In this document: piece after piece, positions 16,989 through 25,189 of the stretch
How the letters are laid out: every line of letters starts with the position of its first letter
Numbering within the stretch: position 1 is the stretch's first letter
Assembly (NCBI GenBank): GCA_028697555.1
Contig: JAQVEX010000021.1
Span: 1 to 41,358 of the forward strand
DNA: 41,358 bases
From: Lentimicrobiaceae bacterium
GTDB lineage: Bacteria > Bacteroidota > Bacteroidia > Bacteroidales > UBA4417
Direction of reading: 5' to 3'
Notes under the pieces: model-generated
What the model was told of the DNA's origin: nothing
The model's database searches: none
What the model saw: only the letters and a program-made list of their open reading frames with translations
Translations under genes and position numbers: made by a program

Positions 16989-17915
16989 TTAAAAATAAAA
17001 AGCCGAAAACTTTACGCCATCTTTATCCATAACCACGGCAGGCATTGGAACTTTTATAAAATTAACCAATTTTAAAATTGTATTTAAGGTTTTTGATGAA
17101 GTATTTATTTTTTCCAAGTCAACATCGAGAGATAAGACGAACTGACGTTTTCTGTCAAGCATTTTTGGGTCAACATTCAAATTTGGCGGATTTTCGTAAC
17201 CGCCTAATAAACCTTTTGCACTATAACCAAAAGCAACGTTAAGCCAATCGGGCAGTACGGATTTATTGTTGCAAAACGAGTTAATATTAATCGAAACCCA
17301 ACTTGTTTGTCCGTTGTAGTCTTTCAGTAAACGAAGTAGTGCATTATTTCCAAGCACATCAGGTCGATGTTGAGCATAAGGAGTTAAATGAGCCGATATT
17401 TTAAACTTTATGCGTTGCTCTTCCCAAATCATTTGCTGAAGCCCAAAAGCAGCGGTTCCGGAAGCATTGGCGATAATATCGCCCCACGAAGCACCCCATT
17501 CGGCTGAGAGCCCATCAAAAAACTCAATTGTCGACATGGTTAAAAAACTACCTACACAGCTGTAAATAACCGATTTTTTATTATCCAAACCTGTCCATCT
17601 GTAACTATTATAAAGCACGTTGCTAATAGCGTAGCTACTTACCAAATGACCGCATTTGTCCATTTGCAACCATTCTTTATTGTCGTTTATGAAATGAAAA
17701 CTAGTTAACTCGTAATTTTTGTACCATGCGTGGTAGAGCAAAAATGCCGAAGAAGTTCCAACAGTAACAATTGCAGAATTTAATATTATAAATTTCGTTT
17801 TGTCAAGTGTACTACTGCAAAGTGTGTCTTCTTTATTAATGTTAGTTTGAGCATAACTGTTTAAACTTAGTATTATTGAAGTTGTTAAAAGCAGAACGAC
17901 AAACCTACGTACCAT
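16989..17915 (-). CDS. DUF2279 domain-containing protein (YfiM-like)
   Basis: A 308-residue exported protein with a signal peptide (residues 1-22, ending NSYAQ). It matches the DUF2279 pattern: AWYKNYELTSFHF, a WLQMDKCGHLVSSYAIS motif with a His in a membrane-like helix, FFDGLSAEWGASWGDIIANASG, and a C-terminal beta-rich region suggesting outer-membrane or periplasmic association (VNVAFGYSAKGLLGG-like strands near 225-240). No established function that I know of. It is the last gene of the minus-strand operon dapF-GNAT-mltG-DUF2279, 25 bases after mltG, and ends against a shared terminator. Confidence 0.8.
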   Translation of the reverse strand: MVRRFVVLLLTTSIILSLNSYAQTNINKEDTLCSSTLDKTKFIILNSAIVTVGTSSAFLLYHAWYKNYELTSFHFINDNKEWLQMDKCGHLVSSYAISNVLYNSYRWTGLDNKKSVIYSCVGSFLTMSTIEFFDGLSAEWGASWGDIIANASGTAAFGLQQMIWEEQRIKFKISAHLTPYAQHRPDVLGNNALLRLLKDYNGQTSWVSININSFCNNKSVLPDWLNVAFGYSAKGLLGGYENPPNLNVDPKMLDRKRQFVLSLDVDLEKINTSSKTLNTILKLVNFIKVPMPAVVMDKDGVKFSAFYF

Positions 17916-17940
17916 TGCAATTGTTTTATGCTATTACTAA

Positions 17941-19023
17941 CTATTGATTAAGGTTAATTTTGTCTAAGGCAGTCCTATACTTGTATGCGTTTTTGTTGTG
18001 TTCTTCAATACTTGACGCAAAATTATGGTATCCCGAAAAATCTTCGCGAGCACAAAAGAACATGTAATTGTGTTTGTTATAGTTAAGAACCGCATCAATA
18101 GAGCTTATTGACGGAATACATATTGGTCCGGGTGGCAATCCCCAATATCTGTATGTGTTATAAGGCGAATCTATGGTTTTATAAACGTTTAAAACTCTTT
18201 TTATAGAAAAATCACCCAAAGCATAAACCAAAGTAGGGTCGGCTTGTAGTAGCCAACCTTGTTTCAGTCTATTAATATACACACCTGCAATATCTGCTTT
18301 TTCGGAGTTTTGGTTAGTCTCTTTTTCAACAATAGATGCCAATGTATATGCTTCTTCTTTTGTAAATCTTATTTCTTCTAATTTTGCGGTTCGATTTTCG
18401 TTCCAAAAAATATTATTTTCTTTGAGCATTCTTTCAAAAAATGCGTCTGTCGAAATAGTCCAATAAACTTCGTAAGTGTTGGGGATAAACATACACAAAG
18501 CGGTATATTTGTTGTATCCGTTTTGTTTCAAGAAGTCTTCGTCGTTAAGTTTATTGATAATACTAATCGAGTCAATTTCAAGCTGCGACGAAATGCTATG
18601 TGCAAACTCTTCGGCAGTCCGTATATTATTAAAAATAACATTTATAGGGTCTTGATTTCCCGAGCGCAACTTGCTAATAATGCTTTTGTTGCTCATGTTG
18701 CTATTAATAAAGTAGTTTCCTTTTTTAACAGAAGTAGGATATTTAAAGAGTTCGGCGACCATCTCAAAACTGCTGCGGTTTATAATAGTACCGTTTTCGT
18801 ACAATTTGTTTTTCACGTCGTCCCAAGTGTCGGTTTCGTATATCTTCAGAGCATAAGGTTTATCATCTTGCGTCCAAACATTGGGCTTAAGCAGATATTT
18901 ATATCCTGTATAAAAGGTGAATGCACACAAAATCAGCAGCATTATGGTAAGAAATGACAAAACTCTGTTTCGTTTGCGTCTTTTCGCCTTTTTTTTATAT
19001 AGTTTTTGATAGTAGTTTCCCAT
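17941..19023 (-). CDS. mltG: Endolytic murein transglycosylase MltG (YceG-like)
   Basis: MltG cuts nascent glycan strands inside the chain and is thought to terminate peptidoglycan polymerisation at the inner membrane. The 360-residue protein has a very basic cytoplasmic tail (residues 1-20), one membrane helix (~22-42), a LysM-like segment (ALKIYETDTWDDVKNKL), and the catalytic YceG domain with ASIVEKETNQNSEK; Glu233 matches the E. coli catalytic Glu. INRLKQGWLLQADPT, YWGLPPGPICIPS and the closing YHNFASSIEEHNKN follow. All signature segments are present. It starts four bases after the GNAT gene. Confidence 0.95.
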   Translation of the reverse strand: MGNYYQKLYKKKAKRRKRNRVLSFLTIMLLILCAFTFYTGYKYLLKPNVWTQDDKPYALKIYETDTWDDVKNKLYENGTIINRSSFEMVAELFKYPTSVKKGNYFINSNMSNKSIISKLRSGNQDPINVIFNNIRTAEEFAHSISSQLEIDSISIINKLNDEDFLKQNGYNKYTALCMFIPNTYEVYWTISTDAFFERMLKENNIFWNENRTAKLEEIRFTKEEAYTLASIVEKETNQNSEKADIAGVYINRLKQGWLLQADPTLVYALGDFSIKRVLNVYKTIDSPYNTYRYWGLPPGPICIPSISSIDAVLNYNKHNYMFFCAREDFSGYHNFASSIEEHNKNAYKYRTALDKINLNQ

Positions 19024-19027
19024 AATT

Positions 19028-19567
19028 TTATAATTTTTCGTTTAAAAATAATTGCATAACAACAGTATCGTGTGGTTTTGAGTTAATAATATTCCATTTT
19101 TTTAGTAATCCCGATTCGCTGAAACCTACGCTTTTAAATAGGTTTATGCTACTTTCGTTATCCGAAATAATATAGCAGTACATCTGAACAAGATTGAGCA
19201 CGTCTTTGCAGTACTTTATAGTAATACTAAGAGCTTGCTTTGCAAAACCTTTATTTCGGTATTTTTTGTCGATTAAAATTCCAACACCTACACGACGATT
19301 AATCGCATCTAAGTCGTACAAATCGATAGTACCTATTGTTTTTGGAGGCATACCCGTAGCATAAAGGTCTATCATAAAGCGATGCTGTTTTTCTGCAAAA
19401 ATATCGTTATTGAAGTTGCGAATAAAATCTTCAATTTTGCTCAACGAAACATGAGCAAAGGAGCTGCCGTACTGCCAATTCTCGGTATTGTTTTCCCACT
19501 TGTAAATGGTTTTGGCATCTTTAGGTTCCGGCGACCTTAAACGAACAACTTCATCAATTTTGCTCAT
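19028..19567 (-). CDS. GNAT family N-acetyltransferase
   Basis: A 179-residue protein of the RimJ/RimL-like acetyltransferase group. The start VVRLRSPEPKDAKTIYKWENN is the classic first strand and helix. VGVGILIDKKYRNKGFAKQALSI around residues 92-114 gives the acetyl-CoA loop (KKYRNKGFA, compare Q/RxxGxG/A), and SSINLFKSVGFSESG near 148 is the last conserved helix-strand. The acceptor is unknown; relatives modify ribosomal proteins, polyamines or amino-sugar compounds. It lies between dapF (five bases away) and mltG (four bases), so it is co-transcribed with cell-wall genes, but that does not fix its substrate. Confidence 0.85.
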   Translation of the reverse strand: MSKIDEVVRLRSPEPKDAKTIYKWENNTENWQYGSSFAHVSLSKIEDFIRNFNNDIFAEKQHRFMIDLYATGMPPKTIGTIDLYDLDAINRRVGVGILIDKKYRNKGFAKQALSITIKYCKDVLNLVQMYCYIISDNESSINLFKSVGFSESGLLKKWNIINSKPHDTVVMQLFLNEKL

Positions 19568-19572
19568 AATAT

Positions 19573-20361
19573 TCAGATTGAAATTTCACCTTTAAAAACC
19601 AATGTAGCACCGCCTGTTAAAAAAATATCGGTGTATCCTTTGTCGGAAATCTTAAAGCTAACCTGCAAACTTCCGCCTTTGGTGTTTACCGTTAGGTTGG
19701 TTTTATTTATATAGTTGTACGATGTCAGAGCGGTTGCTACCGCACCTGTTCCACACGAAAGAGTTTCGTCAAAAACGCCTTTTTCGTATGTTCTCACGTT
19801 TACTTGACTATTGTTGTCTATTTCGGCAATATTAATATTTGCACCCTTGCTTCCCATTGCAGGATTGTTGTGCATTGAAGAGCCGAATCCTTTTAAATCG
19901 AAGTCGTTTATATTTTCAATGTACTTTACAAAATGCTCGGTTCCGGTGTTCAACAAAAAACCATCTTCAACTTTTTTTTCTTTCAAAACATCGTTCATGC
20001 TTAATTTTACGACTGCCGTATTGGCATCATTTTCAATTATTTCGGCGAAGTGAGTTCCGTCGTCGGCAATAAATGTACATTTGTCTTTTATTACACCTAA
20101 CTTTTGAGCAAAAGCCGCAATACATCTACCACCATTGCCACAAAACGTCGCTCTGCTTCCATCAGGATTATAAAATATCATACGAAAATCTGCATCTTTG
20201 CTATCTTCAAGTATTAATAAGCCATCAGAGCCTATGCCAAAATGTCGCTCGCATAAAGCATTTATTTGGTGCGAATTTAGTTGTAGCGAAATATTTCTGC
20301 CATCTACGATAATAAAATCATTTCCACAACCGTGATACTTATAAAAAACAATCTTATTCAC
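19573..20361 (-). CDS. dapF: Diaminopimelate epimerase DapF
   Basis: DapF converts LL- to meso-diaminopimelate, the peptidoglycan cross-linking residue and direct lysine precursor. The 262-residue protein has both catalytic cysteines: Cys74 in ATFCGNGGRC and Cys203 in ETLSCGTGAVAT. The N-terminal YKYHGCGNDFIIVDGR and the GIGSDGLLIL segment are also intact. It is the first gene of a minus-strand operon with GNAT, mltG and DUF2279. On the minus strand, TATTTTTG (20396-20403) lies 35 bases upstream as a -7 element, with a TTG 15 bases further, which is shorter spacing than usual. Confidence 0.96.
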   Translation of the reverse strand: MNKIVFYKYHGCGNDFIIVDGRNISLQLNSHQINALCERHFGIGSDGLLILEDSKDADFRMIFYNPDGSRATFCGNGGRCIAAFAQKLGVIKDKCTFIADDGTHFAEIIENDANTAVVKLSMNDVLKEKKVEDGFLLNTGTEHFVKYIENINDFDLKGFGSSMHNNPAMGSKGANINIAEIDNNSQVNVRTYEKGVFDETLSCGTGAVATALTSYNYINKTNLTVNTKGGSLQVSFKISDKGYTDIFLTGGATLVFKGEISI

Positions 20362-20571
20362 TATTAGTCGGCTTAAATTATGTACAACAATTTAACAAAA
20401 ATACATAATTTTTTTAAACAAGGTGAATTATTACCGTTTCGATTGAACCGTTAGAAAAAATAGCTTAACAATATTTAACACGCCTGTATGGCTGAATGGT
20501 ACGTAACTTGCCGAATTGAGTATAATAATTACAATAAAATAAACGTTACAAAAATATTATAATAAATAAAT
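20362..20571. promoter_or_regulatory. Divergent dapF/htrA intergenic region
   Basis: Together with the dyad that follows, this fills the 301-base space between the divergent genes. Towards dapF, a minus-strand TATTTTTG at 20396-20403 is a good -7 match. Towards htrA no TAnnTTTG element is visible, so its promoter may use another sigma factor or a poor consensus. No RNA gene or coding region was recognised in it. Confidence 0.4.
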
Positions 20572-20634
20572 ATGAAATTAACATACTGCCCAATATTTAG
20601 GAACGGAATTACCTTAAAAGTATGTAAATTTCAT
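20572..20634 (+). promoter_or_regulatory. 16-bp dyad symmetry upstream of htrA
   Basis: Arms 20572-20587 (ATGAAATTAACATACT) and 20619-20634 (AGTATGTAAATTTCAT) pair at 15 of 16 positions, with one A-A mismatch, around a 31-base spacer. The second arm ends 28 bases before the htrA ATG. It could be an operator for a dimeric regulator, or a leader hairpin if transcription begins upstream. Confidence 0.55.
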
Positions 20635-20662
20635 AGTGCATTAACTACAAAAACAAGTATAT

Positions 20663-22129
20663 ATGAAAAAGTTTCTTAATATTTTAATGATTGCCGTATT
20701 AGGAGGATTAATTACCTTAGGTGGTTATTTCTTGATACAAAAAACTTCGGCAAAAAGCAGAACCACAAACCAAACTGATGTTATCCAGTTACCCACAAGT
20801 TTTACGGGCTACAGTTCAGGAAGTTTCACTCAGGCTTTGCCCGATTTTGCAGTGGCTGCCGATGTTTCAATTCATGCTGTTGTACACATTAAAACCGAAT
20901 ACGAAAGAAAAAATTCCTTTTATGATGACTTTTTTGGTTTAGGCGAACTTTTTGGGATTAGACCTTACGTAGAAAAAGGTCCTTTAAGAGGTGCGGGCTC
21001 AGGTGTTATTATCAGAACCGACGGGTACATTGTTACCAATAATCACGTTGTACAAGATGCCAATAAAATTGAAGTTACTCTTAACGACAAACGTACGTAT
21101 TCTGCTACAATTGTTGGAACCGACCCTTCAACCGACTTAGCTGTGATAAAAATTGAAGAGGCAAATTTACCTTATTTATCTTATGGCGACTCAGATGCTT
21201 TAAAAATTGGCGAGTGGGTGTTGGCTGTCGGAAATCCGTTTAATCTCACAAGTACTGTTACTGCCGGTATTGTTAGTGCTAAAGCCAGAAATATTAACAT
21301 TTTAGGTTCCGAAGCTGGCACGGCAATAGAATCGTTTATACAAACCGATGCTGCAGTTAACCGTGGCAACAGCGGTGGAGCATTGGTTAATACAAGAGGT
21401 GAACTTGTGGGAATTAATGCCGCAATAGCAAGCGGAACAGGTTATTACAGTGGCTATTCATTCGCCATTCCGGTCAATATTGTGAAGAAAGTTGTCGCCG
21501 ACCTTATTGAATTTAATCGTGTGCAAAGAGGTTATTTGGGAGTTAAAATCAATGATATAGACAGCAAGTTTGCTGAGCAACATAATATTAAAGTCCTGAA
21601 AGGTGTTTATGTTGCCGAAGTTATGGACGATGGTCCGGCTGAGGAAGCAGGCATGAAAACAGGCGATATTATTATTTCTATAGGCGAAACCAATGTTAAT
21701 AGCAGTTCGGAATTGTTAGAGCTTATCGGAAGACATCGTCCCGGCGATAATGTTAAGGTTGGTATTAACCGTAAAGGCAACATCTCGTACTTAACTGTTG
21801 AGCTACGCAATAGCGACAATACAACTCAATTAATTTCAAAAGATGAAATAAGCGTAACGCCAAGGTTGGGAATCACAGTCGAAAATGCTTCACAAGAACT
21901 GTTAAAAAAACTTAATATTTCTCACGGTGTTCAAATATCCAATATCGAAAGAAATAGCGTAATAGCTAACTCTGGCGTTAAAAAAGGTTTCGTAATAGTA
22001 GAGATAGACCGCAAGCCGGTGCGCAGGGTTGAGGATATTGCACGAATACTCGAAGGTAAGAAAGGTGCAATTTTGATGGAGGGAATTTATCCTAACGGAG
22101 TTAGAGCATATTATGCTTTTGGTTTATAA
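20663..22129 (+). CDS. htrA: Periplasmic serine protease of the HtrA/DegP (Do) family
   Basis: HtrA/DegP degrades or refolds damaged envelope proteins. The 488-residue protein has an N-terminal signal or anchor helix (ILMIAVLGGLITLGGYFLI) and a trypsin-like domain with the full triad: His128 in VTNNHVV, Asp158 in STDLAVIKI and Ser237 in NRGNSGGALV. Two PDZ domains follow: GYLGVKINDID through GDIIISIGE (~290-350), and RLGITVENASQ through KKGFVIVEIDRKPV (~395-455). Length and order fit the Do class. A TATCTTTG element just after its end starts the rpoD leader. Confidence 0.95.
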   Translation: MKKFLNILMIAVLGGLITLGGYFLIQKTSAKSRTTNQTDVIQLPTSFTGYSSGSFTQALPDFAVAADVSIHAVVHIKTEYERKNSFYDDFFGLGELFGIRPYVEKGPLRGAGSGVIIRTDGYIVTNNHVVQDANKIEVTLNDKRTYSATIVGTDPSTDLAVIKIEEANLPYLSYGDSDALKIGEWVLAVGNPFNLTSTVTAGIVSAKARNINILGSEAGTAIESFIQTDAAVNRGNSGGALVNTRGELVGINAAIASGTGYYSGYSFAIPVNIVKKVVADLIEFNRVQRGYLGVKINDIDSKFAEQHNIKVLKGVYVAEVMDDGPAEEAGMKTGDIIISIGETNVNSSSELLELIGRHRPGDNVKVGINRKGNISYLTVELRNSDNTTQLISKDEISVTPRLGITVENASQELLKKLNISHGVQISNIERNSVIANSGVKKGFVIVEIDRKPVRRVEDIARILEGKKGAILMEGIYPNGVRAYYAFGL

Positions 22130-22137
22130 AAAAATTG

Positions 22138-22145
22138 TATCTTTG
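22138..22145 (+). promoter_or_regulatory. -7 promoter element TATCTTTG for the rpoD leader
   Basis: TATCTTTG followed by CC is a textbook Bacteroidota -7. A TTG at 22119-22121 lies 16 bases upstream, a little closer than the ideal 19-21. It places a start site near 22150, giving a leader of about 165 bases before rpoD. Confidence 0.6.
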
Positions 22146-22162
22146 CCTGATATTTTTAATTT

Positions 22163-22266
22163 TAGCCTAAGTAGTACATATAGGATAATAAGCTGAAAAT
22201 CAAGCTCCTACGGCGGTTAGCCGAAATTTTTATAATTGACTTAGCTTGTTACTCATACGCGGGTTA
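22163..22266 (+). ncRNA. Structured RNA candidate in the rpoD leader (6S-Flavo-like architecture)
   Basis: About 104 bases can fold as a rod. The closing stem is AGCCT with GGGTT. Then comes a large asymmetric internal bubble, a 10-pair stem (AATAAGCTGA at 22187-22196 with TTAGCTTGTT at 22241-22250), a short TCAA/TTGA stem, and an apical hairpin (CGGC-GGTTA-GCCG). The size and rod-with-bubble shape recall 6S RNA and the 6S-Flavo family of Bacteroidota, but I cannot confirm membership without a covariance search. No terminator separates it from rpoD, so it may instead be a cis-acting leader. Confidence 0.4.
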
Positions 22267-22314
22267 GAAAGGATAATATAATTAATATAACTTACAAATT
22301 TTTAATAAAAATAG

Positions 22315-23181
22315 ATGCGTCAGTTAAAAATTACAAAATCAATTACAAATCGCGAGACAGCTTCTTTGGATAAATATCTTCAGGATATAGGTCGTGAAGG
22401 ACTTATTACAGCCGAAGAGGAGGTTGAACTAGCCAGAAGAATTAAGGCGGGCGATCAGGATGCACTTGATAAACTTACTAGGGCAAACTTACGTTTTGTT
22501 GTGTCAGTTGCCAAACAATACCAAAATCAAGGCTTATCGCTACCCGATTTAATTAACGAAGGTAATGTCGGTCTGATAAAAGCCGGACAAAGGTTCGACG
22601 AGACGAGAGGTTTTAAATTTATTTCTTACGCAGTGTGGTGGATACGTCAATCGATATTGCAAGCATTAGCCGAACAAGCACGTATAGTTCGTTTGCCGCT
22701 TAATCAGGTTGGTTCTTTAAACAAAATTAAAAAAGAAACAGCACGATTGGAGCAAAAATTTGAAAGACTTCCTTCAACTGAAGAAATAGCCGAATCTCTC
22801 GAAATTCCTAACTACAAGGTCGATGCAGTAATGAAAATTAGTACTAAGTACATTTCTATGGATGCACCACTTGTTGAAGATGAGGATACCAAATTTATAG
22901 ATGTCTTTGTTGATGAAGACTCTCCGTACACCGATTCCGGATTGATACAAGAGAGTTTGTCTTTAGAAATTCAGCGTACACTTTCTACGCTTTCGGAAAG
23001 AGAACGCGACGTTATTAACTTGTACTACGGTATTGGAGTACCTCATGCCTACACTTTGGAAGAAATAGCAATGAAGTTCGATCTTACCCGTGAAAGAGTT
23101 AGACAGATAAAAGAAAAAGCTATCAGAAAGCTGAAAAATAAGAATAATTCAAAATTATTAAAATCTTATTTGGGACAGTAA
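22315..23181 (+). CDS. rpoD: Primary RNA polymerase sigma factor RpoD/SigA
   Basis: The housekeeping sigma factor that directs RNA polymerase to -33/-7 promoters. It is the short Bacteroidota form, 288 residues, without the long region 1.1 and non-conserved region of E. coli. Region 1.2 is [25 protein letters not shown]. Region 2 includes [26 protein letters not shown] and [21 protein letters not shown], which melts the -7. Region 3 covers [12 protein letters not shown] onward. Region 4 is [14 protein letters not shown] and the helix-turn-helix [27 protein letters not shown]. It is preceded by a structured leader and followed by a strong terminator, so it forms its own unit. Confidence 0.97.
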   Translation: MRQLKITKSITNRETASLDKYLQDIGREGLITAEEEVELARRIKAGDQDALDKLTRANLRFVVSVAKQYQNQGLSLPDLINEGNVGLIKAGQRFDETRGFKFISYAVWWIRQSILQALAEQARIVRLPLNQVGSLNKIKKETARLEQKFERLPSTEEIAESLEIPNYKVDAVMKISTKYISMDAPLVEDEDTKFIDVFVDEDSPYTDSGLIQESLSLEIQRTLSTLSERERDVINLYYGIGVPHAYTLEEIAMKFDLTRERVRQIKEKAIRKLKNKNNSKLLKSYLGQ

Positions 23182-23201
23182 ATTTTTATTTACTAGAAGT
23201 C

Positions 23202-23232
23202 AAAAAGACTGCACAATGCAGTCTTTTTTTTT
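23202..23232 (+). terminator. Intrinsic terminator after rpoD
   Basis: AAAAAGACTGCA, loop CAA, TGCAGTCTTTTT forms a perfect 12-pair stem followed by further T residues. It lies 21 bases after the rpoD stop and separates rpoD from dapD. Confidence 0.92.
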
Positions 23233-23236
23233 GTAA

Positions 23237-23268
23237 TTGAAAATTATTTCAGAAAATTATTAAATTTG
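23237..23268 (+). promoter_or_regulatory. dapD promoter (TTG, 21 bases, TAAATTTG)
   Basis: TTG at 23237-23239, a 21-base spacer, and TAAATTTG at 23261-23268 match the Bacteroidota -33/-7 pattern. It lies right after the rpoD terminator and 21 bases before ATG 23290. The TTG inside the -7 is the first start-like codon of the dapD frame and is not the true start. Confidence 0.65.
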
Positions 23269-23289
23269 AAAAAATTTTGTCAAAGGTTT

Positions 23290-24105
23290 ATGGATAACAT
23301 AAAAAATTTTATAAATAATATTTGGGAGGTAGAAAGCGAACACCAATCGAAAGAGAGCAAAAATATTGTTGCTGATGTTATTGGAATGTTAGACAAAGGC
23401 GAGATACGTGTTGCTCAAAAGGTAGGCGGTTTGTGGCAGGTAAACGATTGGATAAAAAAAGCCATACTCTTGTATTTCAAGCAACAAGAGATGACGGTTA
23501 TTGATAGCGGAGACCTAAAATTTTTTGATAAAATACCTGTAAAGCAAAATTACAAAGATTTGCAGGTTAGGTGTGTTCCGCCTGCGGTAGCGCGTTACGG
23601 ATCATTTCTTGCACCCGGCGTTATCCTTATGCCTTCTTACGTCAATATTGGAGCCTACGTCGATAGCGGAACAATGGTAGATACATGGGCGACCGTCGGT
23701 TCCTGTGCGCAGATAGGGAAAAACGTACATTTGAGCGGTGGTGTTGGTATTGGAGGCGTATTAGAGCCTATTCAAGCAACTCCCGTTATTATTGAAGATA
23801 ATTGTTTTATAGGCTCAAGATGTATTGTGGTTGAAGGTGCTATTATTAAAGAAGAAGCTGTATTGGGAGCAAATGTTGTTATTACTGCATCTACAAAAAT
23901 AATTGATGTTACCGGCGAACAACCTGTTGAATATAAGGGCATCGTGCCTCCAAGGTCGGTTGTTATTCCCGGATCTTACAGCAAAAAATTCAATGCCGGT
24001 GAGTATAGCGTTTCTTGTGCTTTAATTATTGGCAAAAGAAAAGCAAGCACCGACTTGAAAACATCATTAAACGATGCTTTAAGAGATTTTAATGTAAATG
24101 TGTAA
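23290..24105 (+). CDS. dapD: 2,3,4,5-tetrahydropyridine-2,6-dicarboxylate N-succinyltransferase DapD
   Basis: DapD transfers succinyl from succinyl-CoA to tetrahydrodipicolinate, the committed step of the succinylase route to diaminopimelate and lysine. The 271-residue protein is close to the E. coli length. An N-terminal helical part (LDKGEIRVAQKVGGLWQVNDWIKKAIL) precedes VRCVPPAVARYGSFLAPGVILMPSYVNIGAYVDSG and a left-handed beta-helix of hexapeptide repeats (GAYVDSGTMVDTWATVGSCAQIG, HLSGGVGIGGV, IEDNCFIGSRCIVVEGA). The frame extends to a TTG inside the promoter; ATG 23290, preceded by AAAGG, is preferred. This suggests the cell uses the succinylated branch alongside dapB and dapF. Confidence 0.95.
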   Translation: MDNIKNFINNIWEVESEHQSKESKNIVADVIGMLDKGEIRVAQKVGGLWQVNDWIKKAILLYFKQQEMTVIDSGDLKFFDKIPVKQNYKDLQVRCVPPAVARYGSFLAPGVILMPSYVNIGAYVDSGTMVDTWATVGSCAQIGKNVHLSGGVGIGGVLEPIQATPVIIEDNCFIGSRCIVVEGAIIKEEAVLGANVVITASTKIIDVTGEQPVEYKGIVPPRSVVIPGSYSKKFNAGEYSVSCALIIGKRKASTDLKTSLNDALRDFNVNV

Positions 24106-24130
24106 TATTTTTTTTGTACTTTTACCACAA

Positions 24131-24697
24131 ATGTATTCAGAAGATATAAATAATGCGCTTTATCATCTTAAAAAGGGAGATATAATTTTATATCCTACCG
24201 ATACTATTTGGGGCATAGGTTGCGATGCTACTAAAAATAATGTGGTAGAAAAAATATTTAAGATTAAAAATCGTGCCGAAACCAAAAGTTTTATTGTTTT
24301 GGTGGATTCCTTTCAAATGCTTAAGCAGTACGTTACACACGTTCCCGACATTGCCGAAGAATTATTAAAAAGCTTTAATACGCCCGTTACCGTTATTTAT
24401 TCAAATGCACGTAAATTAGCTGCCCATGTTATTGCCCCCGACAATACGGTTGCCATACGAATAATAAATGATGATTTTTGCAATCCTTTGATAAAAAAAT
24501 TCGGAAAGCCAATTGTTTCCACATCAGCAAATATTTCAGGACAATCAACACCATTGGTGTTCAGCCATATCAATCAAACTATAATTGATGAAGTTGATTA
24601 TGTTGTAGGTAGCAAACGCGATATGTTTGTCAGCATAAAACCATCGACAATAATTCGTCTAAGAGACGACGGAAGCTACGTTATTATTAGAAGATAG
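24131..24697 (+). CDS. L-threonylcarbamoyladenylate synthase (Sua5/YrdC/TsaC family)
   Basis: This family makes threonylcarbamoyl-AMP from threonine, bicarbonate and ATP for t6A37 modification of ANN-decoding tRNAs. The 189-residue protein has the YrdC fold: GDIILYPTDTIWGIGCDA at residues 18-35, KIFKIKNRAETKSFIVLV near 42-60, FNTPVTVIYSN near 90, VAIRI, and the nucleotide-site motif PIVSTSANISGQ near 138. It is the short form without the Sua5 C-terminal domain. An upstream ATG at 24098 would overlap dapD by eight bases and add a hydrophobic, non-conserved stretch, so 24131 is preferred. A YciO-type relative is encoded at 28.4 kb. Confidence 0.85.
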   Translation: MYSEDINNALYHLKKGDIILYPTDTIWGIGCDATKNNVVEKIFKIKNRAETKSFIVLVDSFQMLKQYVTHVPDIAEELLKSFNTPVTVIYSNARKLAAHVIAPDNTVAIRIINDDFCNPLIKKFGKPIVSTSANISGQSTPLVFSHINQTIIDEVDYVVGSKRDMFVSIKPSTIIRLRDDGSYVIIRR

Positions 24698-24710
24698 AAA
24701 TAATGATTGG

Positions 24711-24796
24711 AGGCTAGTGATCAGTGATTGGTGCAGGTTACGAGTTGTGTGTTTCGTGTTTCGTGTTTCGTGTTAGTTCTGAGTTTCAGCGACTAT
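24711..24796. repeat. Degenerate heptanucleotide array C
   Basis: Units tgattgg aggctag tgatcag tgattgg, then three perfect tgtttcg copies, then gttctgagtttcagc. It begins about 14 bases after the Sua5/YrdC stop and leads straight into copy 2 of the structured element. Confidence 0.8.
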
Positions 24797-24799
24797 GTT

Positions 24800-25080
24800 A
24801 AGCTTTTTTAGCAATAAATAAACTTCACTCTTTTAGCATAAATAATCTGTTGTGAGAAGAAATTATAAAAGCCAAAAATTTTGCTTTAAAAGGATGGCAT
24901 ACATTTCTTCTGAATGGAGTTCGAAATGAATCCTTAGTGAGAACGGGAAGTTCCGAGCTTGCTCGGAAATCACCCGCACGAACTTAGGATTTATGAGAAC
25001 GTAATTCAGAAAAGAAATGTCAGCCTTGATTTTTTGGTTCTTTTGTATCAAGACAAAAGAACGTAAGAAAGATTGAAACC
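24800..25080. repeat. Structured interspersed element, copy 2
   Basis: Related to 13558-13838 along its whole length. The large inverted-repeat arms are 24901-24936 and 24985-25020, with the same 120-base overall span as in copy 1. The central hairpin is a perfect 8-bp stem (TTCCGAGC / GCTCGGAA). The 3' hairpin is a perfect 10-bp stem, 25037-25046 against 25053-25062, around the same loop ATCAAG. After it comes about 55 bases absent from copy 1, including a small hairpin (CGCTTT-ACA-AAAGCG, 25105-25119). Weak similarity to copy 1 resumes near 25140. Confidence 0.85.
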
Positions 25081-25189
25081 ATTAAAGCTAAAAATAGCTA
25101 CACGCGCTTTACAAAAGCGTGCGAGTTAGGGATTTAACAAGTTAATGCTTTCAGAAACAATTACCACAAGATACAATCGTGCGGTAGCG

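Noticed and set aside
20480..20530. Possible tRNA-like segment containing TGGCTGAATGG
   Set aside because: No acceptor stem or T-loop can be formed around it.
20590..20620. Sigma-E-type GGAAC promoter upstream of htrA
   Set aside because: A GGAAC is present in the dyad spacer, but no matching -10 box is visible at the expected distance, and Bacteroidota ECF consensus sequences are too variable to call it.
24863..25051. 62-residue minus-strand open frame inside structured element copy 2
   Set aside because: The equivalent frame is not open in copy 1, and substitutions between copies preserve base pairing rather than codons, so it is not a conserved gene.
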